Counted from the stretch's first letter, positions 52,422 to 62,294 are shown. The stretch: DNA of 64,000 nucleotides from Paulinella micropora (GCA_019918135.1 WBZZ01006551.1:162501-226500), one strand, 5' to 3'. The notes: generated by a model not told the origin, from the sequence alone. Made by a program: numbers and translations.

Positions 52422-52742
52422 ACCGCGGCGAGATTGTGTACTGATGATTATCATTAAAATTCCCGACTTTTCTTTTTTGCGCGCTGTAGTAGCACGAGGG
52501 TCTTGCTGCAGATATTGCTGTCTGTGTGTGGCAGTGGGGAAAATTGTTTCTGCAGACCTTCTTGTCGTCTGGGCTTGGCTGTTGAGACGTGTTTGTGTAC
52601 AGTCTTGTGTGTGCAAAGGTGGAGTGCCCAAAGGCTTGCCTTCCCGTCTCTTTTTCTTTTTAATGTTTCCGCCGAGCCTGGCCTTTTCATGTTTTCTTTT
52701 TACATCGTATCCTATTTGTTGGTTGTTGTTTTTAGCTAGCCC
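52422..52742. other. Spacer between F-box copies 2 and 3
   Basis: ATTAAAATTCC near 52454, then T- and G-rich DNA. It shares the 3' flank with copy 1 (GATTGTGTACTGAT just after the stop). No gene seen. Confidence 0.5.
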
Positions 52743-53493
52743 ATGACAAGCGCTCCCATGAAGAAAAAGCCCAAGCTGGGACATACGGGCCCGTTCGTGG
52801 CGCATTTGACCGCACTGCCAGAGGAACTGCTGCGACATCTGTCCTCGTGGTCTCCGCCGTCCGTGACCGTGCTGGGCACGACCTGTCGCAGCCTCCGCAA
52901 ATGTCTTCTCCCGTTGGCCACCGAAGCGCAGGAAGAGCAACTCGATTGTGTGCGCAAGTCGGTGGCCGACGCGATCGAAACGATGGCTCTCAAGGGAGGT
53001 TACACTAAATTCTGCCTCAGCGGCACTACTCCGTCCCAGAAATACGAAGGCTGGGGCGATTTCGGTCTGCATGGCTGCCTGAACCTCCACGCTGGCAAAC
53101 GCTACGGCTGTGCTGAACGCATTGAGACTGTTGTGCATTTCTACTGCCGCCACAGCCTCGCCAAGGGCAAAACCAGACTTCAGCTTTCGTTGCACAGCGA
53201 CGACGTCTATGATACATGCGAGCAATGTCACAACTGCGATTTTACCAGGTGTCTACACCTGGAAGGCGAAAGCCTACGTGCGGAGCCGCGCCGAAATCGA
53301 TGGCTTGCTGAGGCAAATGGTCTCGGTGCAAATGCTCAACCTGTTGGGAGATGCCTACATGAAGATCGACAGGTCCAAGAACAGTATGTCCTGGATGGAG
53401 CTGCTCGAGAAAGGTGTGGAGGGGACTGCAAAACCTTACTGGGTCATCAAGGATGGCCAGGGATTCTATGCAGACTGCGAGAAGTTGAAATAG
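52743..53493 (+). CDS. F-box protein, copy 3, frameshifted
   Basis: ATG 52743. The N-terminal ~175 residues match copies 1 and 2 (LPEELLRHLSSWSPPSVTVL), with a CEQCHNC centre. At an AAA run near 53264 one extra base shifts the frame, and the C-terminal SRAEIDGLLRQ and WMELLEKG part continues in another frame to TAG at 53491. In the original frame the ORF runs on to 53531 with unrelated residues. A fresh pseudogene or a homopolymer read error are both possible. 3' ATTAAAATCC again follows. Confidence 0.7.
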
Positions 53494-53918
53494 ACAGACA
53501 GCGGCAGACATGGTGTACAGATTATCATTAAAATCCCGTTTTTTTTTTCTTTTTTTTTTCTTTTCTTTTTTTTTTTTTACAACGGGGGGCGACGAACCGG
53601 GGGAGGGAGGAGAATACAATTCAATCAGAGGGAGGGGGGCCGCGGCCCTCTCTGTTCGATGGCCCACCTCCCCCAATTCTTTTTCTTTGGAAGATCCCCC
53701 CCGCCTCTCCTTCTCCCGGCGCCCAGCAAATGAATCTTGTTGATTATAAAACTGCGCGACGGGGTGGCAGGGGTGGGGGGGGGGGGTGGGGAAGGAAAGA
53801 GAAAGTATCAATGTCTGACTAGAGAACGGGAGGGAGGGAAAGGTTAAAAAAAAAAGTTGGTAAATTTTTTTATAATAAAATCGTCAAGGCAAGCACAAAA
53901 TCAGAACCTTGCAACGAC
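53494..53918. other. Low-complexity spacer
   Basis: T-rich run 53536-53578, G runs near 53630 and 53775, AT-rich leader with ATAATAAAAT near 53872. No gene seen. Confidence 0.45.
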
Positions 53919-55433
53919 ATGAGTGGCAAGGGAGAAAAAGGCATCATCATCGCACCTGCGACGACGGTCGCCGCTGCACCTAATGATGTGTCGCACGTCT
54001 TCGACGAAAATGCCTTGCTCATGAGACTCGGGCCTCAAGACTTCTCCAGCATTAGACGCGCCTCGGATGGATTTTATTCAATCATAGATGCCATATGTTC
54101 ATTCACGGACTGCCAACCAAACTCAGCCACAAAAAAGTGGGGCCAGATGAAAGACAAAATTTGGAGGGTAAATGGCACTCAACGTTTGCAATTGAAGTTC
54201 TTTGTATTTCCATACCGAACCGCGCGGGCTGGCGAGTGTAAGGTGGCGCCAGTGCAAGAGGTGGAGGAGAGCAAGCGACGAGGAGTGTCTTGCACAAACT
54301 TTCAAGGGCTTTTGATTATTCTAAGTCAATTAGACCACCCGCGCTGCAGGGATCTGCGAGCAGATATGACCAAAATAGCGTCGCGCGCAATGGTGGGTTT
54401 ACCAATAGTATTACATAACGAGTCACCCAAGCATTCGACACCGTCAGAGATTACCAACAAGCCTGCGGTTAGACGGGAGAAGCGATCGCGCCCGGAAACT
54501 ACAAGCAAGCATACCACAAGCTCCGTCCAGGCCGTTCCCTTGCCTGCATCTGAACACGAGCAGCTCCAAAAAGGCGAGCAGAAGCCCGCCCCACCGCTGG
54601 AGCCAGTGGAAAAATTAAACAAACTAATGTCAACAATAATAACTAACCCTGACCATCCCCGCTCCTGGGAGCTCCGTACAGAGTTAATTGCTTTAACATT
54701 ACGCGCTACGACGGGCAATGCGGTGCTTGCAACCAAGCTTGCGTCGGTTTTAGCTTCGCCACTCGAAAAGACATGCAGGGCAAGTATAACCGATCAGCAA
54801 GCGCCGTCCGATACCCCACCAGCTGTAACCAAAACTACAACAAGTCAGATTAAGGCCGCGGGCTTGCCTGTAGCTGAACAAGAGCAGCAGCCCGACCCTC
54901 TGCAGGAGCCTGCAGCAAAGCGCCCTAAACTTCTGCCGCAAGCCACCATCGATGCAAGCCCTCCCAAGACAGCATTATTGCCTGAGAAAGGCGGCGCCAC
55001 TGTGCCCGAGAAACCGCAGCTGACATTTTCAGGTCCACAGAAGATCGACTGGCACGGCAGCGACATCACGCCTTCTAATGGCAAGAAGTACCTGGATCAA
55101 ATGGTTGCAGAGATGCGCGAGATCCATCCAGCGCACGAGATTGAGCCACAGCCCGTGTACCTCGGGTTTATCAAGCCGCTGACCAACACCAAACATTTTA
55201 TGACGAGGGCACAGGTGCGTGCCTGGGTCTTTGAACACCGGAGAAGCATTTACTTCCGCGATTATTTCGACAAAGGTGGCGTGCGCAAGGTCCCGTTTCA
55301 CATCGATCATATTATTCCAGACTCGCTCGGCGGAGCCGACCACCCGCGGAACTACGCGCTGATGCCCGAGATCTTCAATCAAAAATTTGCGTCGTGGTGG
55401 ATGCCGGCCAAGGCCCAGTACATTGGTAACTAG
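53919..55433 (+). CDS. HNH endonuclease with N-terminal BRO-like region
   Basis: 504 residues, ATG 53919, ending in TAG. The C-terminal ~50 residues carry the HNH core: FHIDHIIPDSLGGADHPRNY, with the paired His, the Asp and a downstream Asn at normal spacing. The N-terminal ~130 residues (FYSIIDAICSFTDC, then a Trp, then FQGLLIILSQL) recall the BRO-N/KilA-type DNA-binding layout of viral proteins, but I am unsure. The middle ~300 residues are Lys/Pro/Gln-rich linker with two copies of an RELRxxxxxxxLRATT-like helix. It may be a homing or virus-defence nuclease. The frame is intact. Confidence 0.75.
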   Translation: MSGKGEKGIIIAPATTVAAAPNDVSHVFDENALLMRLGPQDFSSIRRASDGFYSIIDAICSFTDCQPNSATKKWGQMKDKIWRVNGTQRLQLKFFVFPYRTARAGECKVAPVQEVEESKRRGVSCTNFQGLLIILSQLDHPRCRDLRADMTKIASRAMVGLPIVLHNESPKHSTPSEITNKPAVRREKRSRPETTSKHTTSSVQAVPLPASEHEQLQKGEQKPAPPLEPVEKLNKLMSTIITNPDHPRSWELRTELIALTLRATTGNAVLATKLASVLASPLEKTCRASITDQQAPSDTPPAVTKTTTSQIKAAGLPVAEQEQQPDPLQEPAAKRPKLLPQATIDASPPKTALLPEKGGATVPEKPQLTFSGPQKIDWHGSDITPSNGKKYLDQMVAEMREIHPAHEIEPQPVYLGFIKPLTNTKHFMTRAQVRAWVFEHRRSIYFRDYFDKGGVRKVPFHIDHIIPDSLGGADHPRNYALMPEIFNQKFASWWMPAKAQYIGN

Positions 55434-55891
55434 TTCGTATTAATGAGTTTTTTCTTTATAATTGCGGTTGTGATCGAATTCTTAGAACGACATGCCAGCA
55501 AAGGCAAGGGGACATGTTGATATCAGAGGAATTGTTGCTTCGCTTCTTTGGTAGTGGCCTTTCTAATACCTACGATCGTTCTCGCGGCGCTTGAGCATAA
55601 ACGCCGGGTTAGCGCGATATTTTCAGAAATCTGAAAAGGTTTTGAACGCGGTTCAAGAACCCCTCCAAGAAAGATAGAGAGCGAGAGAGAACATAAGGAC
55701 AATCAAAGGGAAGGATGGGGGGGGGGGGGAAACCTCTTTTCCTGCGCTACCTTTCCCCTTTTGGCTATGGAGCCGGGCACAGCATCAAGGAAAAAAACTA
55801 ACAAGCACAACCCCCTCCCAACCCGGGGCCTCGAAAAAAAACACTCCTACTTTCTTTTTGTAACTAGCCTTTTATTTTAAAAAAAAGGAAA
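55434..55891. other. Spacer with A-rich leader
   Basis: AT-rich DNA, a short GCGCGATATTTTC-like stretch near 55613, a G11 run near 55717 and a poly-A leader (55879-55891) ending at ATG 55892. No gene seen. Confidence 0.4.
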
Positions 55892-56537
55892 ATGCGGCTC
55901 TTCTGGCACGCCATAGCCTTGGCATCCATCGCGCAAGCGGTCTGCGAGGTTCGGCATGTCGAGACCGACCTACACAAGGACACCAAAATATTTATGCAAA
56001 AAGCTAGCTGCCGCGGGTCCCTGCGTTGCGACCATGGTTGGCACCCACTTATCACAGCAGGCGTGGAGAACCCCAAACAAAACTTTTGGGATACGAACCG
56101 GCTGTACAGGGTACGCTTTCCCTTGGTTGACATATTTGGCAACATAACGTATCGACTCAGTGGGCATACACAAGTCTAAACCTCCGTTTACGATCGAAGT
56201 AATGTGCAAACACTCGGTTGACATACATAACAGAGCCGAGATTCCTTATGAAGCAGATTTCAAATTCGTCTTTGAAGACATTTCCTTCTTCAATGCGCTT
56301 TTCGCTTTCGTGGGTCTTTTGAGTATCTTCTCGGCGTTCTGTCTCATTGCCTTTTGCTGGCTAGCGTGGAAGAATCTGACTAGCTATACCGAAATAAGTT
56401 GGCGCGGACTGATTGGTAACTTTGTAGAATCCTGCTTTTTCCTACTGATGTTGTGGCTAGTGTTTTTAATAACTGTTATCACCCTCGCGGCAATAAGACA
56501 TAAGAAATACAAAGGAGCAACATTCAACGTCCTCTGA
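55892..56537 (+). CDS. Small two-TM secretory-pathway protein, copy 1 (one frameshift)
   Basis: ATG 55892 with a signal-peptide-like start (LFWHAIALASIAQAVC). A ~75-residue Cys-containing lumenal part ends in VRFPLVDIFGNITYRL. Coding then shifts frame near 56165 and continues with a segment ending DIHNRAEIPYEADFKFVFED. Two hydrophobic helices follow (about 56285-56370 and 56425-56505), and the gene ends at TGA 56535. The paralogue at 56900 shows the same junction in a different state, which supports a real break. The family is unknown. Confidence 0.6.
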
Positions 56538-56899
56538 GATATTCGAGGCAAGTTCAGGCCGCGCAAAGCACAAGAAAGAGAGGGAGAGAGTCCATAGAGC
56601 GCGGGAGGTCATAAAGCCAAGAGGGGGGGGGGGGGAAAGAGAGAGAGAGAGAGAGCGAGAGAGAGAGGGGAGACAGCTTTTTCGGTGCGGGGGGGGGGGA
56701 GAGAAAGGGGGGTTTGTGGTGGAAGGACGACCATCAAAAGTTTTGGGCGGGGAAAGAACAAACGAAAAAAAAGGGGGGGTGCTTTTTTTTTGCTCCCTGC
56801 TTTTTTTGGGCGTTTTCTGGGGTGTAACTCCTGACTTTGAAAACCCTGTATTCTAAATTAAATTATTTGCCAAAGACCGAAAAAGAAAAAAACCAGAAC
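56538..56899. other. GA-repeat and G-run spacer
   Basis: (GA)n at about 56637-56668, G runs at 56622 and 56689, then an A-rich leader before ATG 56900. No gene seen. Confidence 0.45.
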
Positions 56900-57584
56900 A
56901 TGCGGCTAGCCATCTCCGTGCTAACGATCTTAGCCCTGACATCCATCGCGCAGGCGGTCTGCGTGGTCCAGCAAGCCGACAGCTACGTGCACAAGGACAA
57001 AGAGGTGTTCGGGACGATGCAAAAAGTAGCTGCCGGGGGTCCCTGCGATGCGGTCACGATTGGCACCAACTTCTCTGGGCTTACGTCGACGGGCCCAAAC
57101 ATCATAAAGATACTATGGCGGACCGGCGGTACAGAATACGCTTTCCCTTGGTGGACCTCATTGGCAACATATCGTATCGGCATAATGGGTATGAGTACGA
57201 GTCTGAGCCGCCGTTTAGGATCGAGATAAAGTGCAACAACTCAATCGACATACATAATAGAGCCGAGATTCCTTATCAGGCATATTTCAAGTTCGTCTTT
57301 GAAGAAAAACTTGCCTCGATGGACTTGTAGCTTGCACAGTTCTGGTGAGTATTTGTTCAGCAGTTCTTCTCTTTTCGTGTTGCTGGAAGTGGGGATACAA
57401 TAAGCGTAAGCATCCCGTAGATTCAATCTACGGCCGGATTGGTGCGGTGTGCGATCCGATTGCGCCAGGTGAACTCTGATGGGTGTTCATTGTAATCATG
57501 TGGCTAGCGTTTTTCATAACTGCCATCGTCCTCGCGGCCAAGAGGAATGAAAGCTGGAAAGGCGCCTCATTTACAATCTCCTAA
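56900..57584 (+). pseudogene. Decayed paralogue (copy 2) of the two-TM secretory protein
   Basis: ATG 56900 with the signal-like ISVLTILALTSIAQAVC. The body aligns with copy 1 but changes frame near 57115, reads RFPLVDLIGNISYRH and DIHNRAEIPYQAYFKFVFEE, then stops at 57328 before any membrane helix. A remnant of the copy 1 C-terminus (MWLAFFITAIVLAAKR) reappears at 57498-57584 after unrelated DNA. So the first helix has been replaced or lost, and the gene is very likely non-functional. Confidence 0.65.
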
Positions 57585-57971
57585 GATTTTCGAGGACAGT
57601 TCAGGCCGCGGAAACCACAAGGGGAAAAAAAAGGTTAAACGGCGAGCGAGAGAGAGAAATAGCGAGAAACGGCGAGAGAGAAATAGCGAGAGAGAAATAG
57701 CGAGAGCAAAAGTTGTCAATTCTTTTTGAAGGAGGGCGGGGAGGGGGGGGGGGGCGCCACGAACGAACGGCAAGAAGAAAAAAACACAAAGAAAGTTTGC
57801 CCCCCAAAAAAAAGCAATTGGGGGAGGGGGGGCCGGCCGCGCCAAAAAAAGAAAGGCCTGGCCAAGGACAAAACCAAACCAAAAAAAAAAAGGCCAGGAG
57901 CTCTGTCCCTCTCTTTCTTTTTGCTCTCAAGCGTCTGCCAAACAAGACAAACCAAAAAAAAAACAGATCAT
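57585..57971. other. GA-rich spacer and A-rich leader
   Basis: Tandem GAGAGAAATAGCGAGA-type units at about 57640-57705, G runs near 57735 and 57820, and poly-A stretches up to ATG 57972. No gene seen. Confidence 0.45.
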
Positions 57972-59762
57972 ATGCAGGCCGACTACGAGGCTTGTGCGGC
58001 GGTTGTGCGGACCGGACTGCCCGCGCCTGAATTTACAAACGAGGGGCTGCAACTCCTGCTGGACAGCGAAGCGCTGTCCGGGCTGTGGATGGCGCTGATC
58101 GGGACACTAGCGCGCCAGGGCCGGTGCGAGCTCCTCGCTACCGTGCTCAGAAGTTTACGCCACGACGCTTCGCGCGCGTCCCGGACGTTGTTGGCCGAGC
58201 TGCCGTACTCGGCCTACTTGCGCGGCAGCAGCACGGGTGTGCTGTACCAGGAACTGCTGTCGCTGTTCTACCAACTTTCCGCGGAAAACGCCCCCGGCGA
58301 AACGCTGGACACCTTGTGGCGGGCCCTGCAAAAGCTGCCCCGCGGCAACGACGACCAGCAGTACCGGCTGGCCGCGGTCGTGCTGTCGAAGCTGCTGGAC
58401 AACAGTTGCGAGAACCTCGAAACGGCGTCGTCGCTGCTGGTCAAGGCGCTGGCCCTGCCCGTGTCGCCCCTGCTGTACGCCGCCACGTGGGCGACGTTTT
58501 TAGAAGCGGCGGCAGTGCTGTGGCAGAGGCTCCGCCAGCGCTACACGGCGCCCGGGCCGCTGAGGTCGGTGCTGGCGGGGCTTAAGACAGTAGTGGACGG
58601 CCGGCGCGAGAAGGCGGCGGAGCTGTTCCCGCGGGAAGTGCTGCTGATGGCCCTGCTGCGAGTGCTGCGGGTCGGCGTGCCGTCGGCGCCGAGCTTTGGT
58701 GACACGTGCTGGTTCGTGGTGTTGCTGCGCACGGCCCTGCTGCAGCTAGAGCGGGGCCGGGTGCTGTCGGTCCTGGCCAAGGCGGGCGAGCTGCTGCAGA
58801 CGTCCGAGCCGGTGTGGCTGGCGGCGGCCGTGGCGGGCCAGTCGCCGGTGCTGCTGCAATTCTTCTTGCAGCAAACATCACCCGAGCCTCGCCTCCTACA
58901 GCAGCTGCTGGAGCTGGCCCTGTGCAACGTCTTCCGTGACCAGCCCTCCCAGTTCTCGGTCGTGCTGTCGTCCGTGCCGCCCTTGCTGTGCATAGCCGCG
59001 CTGCTCGGCGCGGGTGCGCTGGGCGCCAACTGGCTCGGGAGCTGGACCCCCGGGCTGGAGGTGGCGTGGGGCGTCTGGTGCAAGGTCAAGAATCGCCTGG
59101 CGACGACCGGACACACCACGCCTGCCAACACAGTGGCTTTCCTGCAGAAGATAGCGAACGACTCGGGACGGGCGGAGAGCGACGGCGATAATAGCGACCA
59201 GGAAGAAGAACAAGAGCGGGAGCGCTGCGCCGACTGCGTGCGGCTGGGGGCCAAGCACCAAGAACTGTCTAACGTGCGGGCCGAGCTGGCCAAAGAAGAA
59301 GCCACCGCGCACGAATTGTCGGGCGACGTGGCCCGTAAGCAGCAGCAACTACAGTCCTTGGAGCAGAAGCTGCGCACATCGCGCCGCTGTCTGCGCCGCT
59401 GTCTGCGCCGGCTGCGCACCAAGGAAAAGTCGTTGCAGCTGAACGATGGAAAAGGCTCCGCCGCGGCGATCCGGCTGTTGCGGGCCATTGACCCGCTGCA
59501 GTGGGCCGACGGCGAGGACGTCAGCGCCGTGTCGTCGGCGCTGGCCGCCGCGGACGAGCTGCGCCAGAAGCTGGCGAGCGAGCACGAGCGTTTGCGGCAG
59601 CTATGCTGTGTCGTGTGTCTGGAGGATCTAGACTCCGACGAACGGCGGCCGGTGGTGTTGTTTCCGTGCGGCCACGCGCAGCTGTGCGCGGGCTGTGCGG
59701 CACAGCTCACGGCGTGCCCCTTGTGCCGGCGGGCCATCGAGCGATACGTAGAACCTGTCTAA
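57972..59762 (+). CDS. RING-finger E3 ligase-like protein
   Basis: 596 residues, ATG 57972 after an A-rich leader, ending in TAA. The last ~50 residues are a C3HC4-type RING (CVVCLEDL, then PCGHAQLCAGCAAQL, then CPLCRRAI), like the C-terminal RING of IAP/MUL1-type ligases. The first ~380 residues are helical and Leu-rich with no motif known to me. Residues ~395-500 are acidic and then coiled-coil (ELAKEEATAHELSGDVARKQ). The architecture of helical N-terminus, coiled coil and terminal RING suggests a dimeric E3. The frame is intact over 1.8 kb. Confidence 0.85.
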   Translation: MQADYEACAAVVRTGLPAPEFTNEGLQLLLDSEALSGLWMALIGTLARQGRCELLATVLRSLRHDASRASRTLLAELPYSAYLRGSSTGVLYQELLSLFYQLSAENAPGETLDTLWRALQKLPRGNDDQQYRLAAVVLSKLLDNSCENLETASSLLVKALALPVSPLLYAATWATFLEAAAVLWQRLRQRYTAPGPLRSVLAGLKTVVDGRREKAAELFPREVLLMALLRVLRVGVPSAPSFGDTCWFVVLLRTALLQLERGRVLSVLAKAGELLQTSEPVWLAAAVAGQSPVLLQFFLQQTSPEPRLLQQLLELALCNVFRDQPSQFSVVLSSVPPLLCIAALLGAGALGANWLGSWTPGLEVAWGVWCKVKNRLATTGHTTPANTVAFLQKIANDSGRAESDGDNSDQEEEQERERCADCVRLGAKHQELSNVRAELAKEEATAHELSGDVARKQQQLQSLEQKLRTSRRCLRRCLRRLRTKEKSLQLNDGKGSAAAIRLLRAIDPLQWADGEDVSAVSSALAAADELRQKLASEHERLRQLCCVVCLEDLDSDERRPVVLFPCGHAQLCAGCAAQLTACPLCRRAIERYVEPV

Positions 59763-60022
59763 GACAACCCCGATTTTTTTTCTGCTGACAAATTAAAAAA
59801 AGACTAGTCTGTAGCAATTTTTTTTTAAATTAGAAAAACTTTTTTTTTTATTGTTCGTCCGGAGAATTAAAAAAAAAATCAAGCGGACCGAATTGTTAGC
59901 GTTGTCCATGCGAACGGTGTCCTCGCGTCCCCGCTAAATAGAGCGCAGTACGTGCATCCAGATCCTAAAAATTTCACAAGAAATAAAAAAAGAAAATGAG
60001 GTGCTGGTGATCTCACTCACTC
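59763..60022. other. AT-rich convergent spacer
   Basis: AATTAAAAAAAG near 59791 and A/T runs. Probable 3' end signals of the RING gene. Nothing else seen. Confidence 0.45.
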
Positions 60023-60789
60023 TTACGGTCTTTTCCTTTTTTTTCTTTTTTTTTGCCAATCAAAAAGAAAAAAATCACTTGCGTAAAAAGTGTGTACCGG
60101 ATCGTGCAACGGCGATTGAGACGGAGGCGGCTGTGATTGGGGCGAGGCACCTGAACCTCCCCCCGCGTTACTACTCGGGGCGACAGCGCGAGCGAGACCA
60201 ACGTTTGCGTTTTCCTGGTGATATTGCTTGTACAACCTTCCGGCGTCCTGTTTTGCCTCAGTGTCAGTCAGAAAAGACACGAATGATTGGCGTGCTATAT
60301 TCTGTAGCTTTTTTTATCTTCGGCTTGCAGGCACTTCCCGTCGAAACCCCGCGCCCAAGCATGCCAAAGTGTTATCTGATCGTCCGAAATGTCGCCGCGA
60401 CGTTTTTTTTGTTTTGGAGGCTTGCTGCTTCGCACGGGAGGGGTCGTCCGGGTAGCTCCACGGCGCCGCGATTGACTACGCGTAAAGGACTCACTGTCAA
60501 GAGATTCGTATATCGCTCTGAGTATCTGCGCATAATTTCTCAACTTGTCGTTTTGGGCCTAGCAAAGAACAAGAAAAAGAGAATGTGCAAGGAAGGTTTC
60601 TGTTAAAAAAAAGAGGGGCATGTTTGGTACCAATTTGAATTCTGCTAGCGACTTTTTTTGCTCAACAAAGTTTCGCAGGTCTTCCCATTCCTTTTTGAAT
60701 TGTTCTCCCATACCTTCTAAATGCGTAACTTTGTCTTTGCAAGCATTTTGCTGTATCCATTTAAAGAGTTCTCGGTCTTCGTCGTCCAT
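60023..60789 (-). CDS. Unknown basic protein with a 72-nt intron and one frameshift
   Basis: Exon 1 runs 60789-60631 (ATG 60789, acidic and helical, 53 codons). Exon 2 starts at 60558 (GCC CAA). The intron begins GTACC and ends TTTGCTAG. It has a long pyrimidine tract and a TTAACA branch-like site, and it contains the TAG that otherwise ends the ORF. Exon 2 is Arg/Lys-rich (SRRRGATR, KPPKQKKRRG). It shifts frame at an A7 run near 60310 and ends in a Ser/Gln/Pro-rich tail. No family recognised. The gene-like part could be about 230 residues. Confidence 0.5.
60559..60630 (-). other. Probable spliceosomal intron (72 nt)
   Basis: GTACC donor, pyrimidine-rich body (CTCTTTTTTTTAACA, then TTCTCTTTTTCTTGTTCTTTG), TAG acceptor, phase 0. 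It explains an in-frame TAG without invoking mutation. Confidence 0.6.
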
Positions 60790-60831
60790 ACCTAAGGAAG
60801 GCGCGTAAATAACGTTTTTAGTTTTTAGCAA

Positions 60832-62294
60832 ATATATTTTGTAATACTTGGCTGATTATAACGGCGCAACATGAAGGGAGAGAGAGAGACTGATTGCAAG
60901 AAGAAAGGTGAGGGGGGGGGGGGGGGTAAGAAATGCAAGGGAAAAAGGGACAGGTGAATGGATGGGAAGAGTTAACAGAGAGGAAAACTCGTAGGATGGT
61001 TTTTCTTTCACGCTGATCCTGTTTTGTCTTTGTTTTGTGTGTGTGCGTGTGTGTGTTTTGTTTATTATCACCACGGGATGCCTGAGTGCAAATGCAAGGA
61101 ATTTGGTAGAACATTCAAAAAATGTAGGAAGTCTGCACAAAAACACCAAACTCAGCTCACGCAGAATGCACGCGCGACAGAACAACAAACAGACGTTAAA
61201 CACACACACACCCTTGTTCAGAAAGACAAAAAAAAGAAAGAAAACAACAGACACACAAAATCACACACACGAATTCATAACACTACAAATCATACGCACA
61301 TTTTTACACACAACCAAAGTCAGACACGACGATACACAATCACAGAGATTAGAAAATCCCCACCCTCTCCCTTTCTTGGACTTTTCACAAATCGTTTCTG
61401 TATCCTTTCGCAAGACTGCATCTTGTGTGTGATCGTCGTGTGTATCGTCGTGTGTGATTTTTGTGTGTATCGTCGTGTGTATCGTTGTGTGATTTTTGTG
61501 TGTGATCGTCGTGTGTGTATCGTCGTGTGTGATCGTCGTGTGTGATTTTTGTGTGTGATCGTCGTGTGTGATCGTCGTGTGTGATCGTCGTGTGTGATTT
61601 TCGTGTGTGATTTTTGTGTGTATTGTCGTGTGTATCGTCGTGTGTGATCGTCGTGTGTGATCGTTGTGTGTATCGTCGTGTGTGATTTTTGTGTGTGATC
61701 GTCGTGTGTGATTTTTGTGTGTGATTTTTTCTGTGTGATTTTTGTGTGTGCAGGCGATAGTTTTTACTTTTGGTGTTTTTGCCCGTATCGAGCCCCAAGG
61801 ATTTTATGTCGGTAGTCGGTGCCACCGAAGTGCAACCTGCGCAATATGATACAGTTCGGGGGGGGGCCTCTAAAAAAACCAAAGCTGTCCACTCTTCGTG
61901 TTGGACATTTTGGTATCAAATCAGTTTTGTGCTCTTGGCAATAAGTGTGTACTGTTTGTATCATCAAGAGTGTATGTGTGTGTGTGTGGATTTTTGTGCT
62001 TTTTGTGTGTAACGTGTGTGTGTGAATTCTTGTGCTTTTGCGAATGTGTGTGTGTGAATTCTTGTGCTTTTGCGAATGTGTGTGTGTGAATTCTTGTGCT
62101 TTTGCGAATGTGTGTGTGTTGATTTTTTGCGCATGTTCTTTGGGGTTGTGCCCCCTCTCCCCCCCCCCCCGAACTGTATCAAGCTTGTGTTGCATTATCT
62201 TTTTTATTTCCCTCTCTTGTCTCTCTCCCTCTCTGTCTGTCTAAAAAAGAAAAAAAAAGGCAGGACAGATGTTGTCGAAAATTGTCAAATATGT
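60832..62294. repeat. GT/ATCGTCGTG minisatellite and IR-bracketed 32-bp repeats
   Basis: AC-rich DNA lies at 61200-61340, and units of TGTGTGATCGTCGTGTGTGA and GATTTTTGTGTGTG type at 61425-61750. At 61848-61866 and 62162-62180 a perfect 19-bp inverted repeat (GATACAGTTCGGGGGGGGG and complement) brackets three 32-bp units with GAATTCTTGTGCTTTTGCGA at about 62015-62120. No gene seen. Confidence 0.75.

Noticed and set aside
62064-62294. N-terminal extension of the gag-like ORF
   Set aside because: Runs through the 32-bp GT-rich repeats; ATG 62295 begins normal composition.
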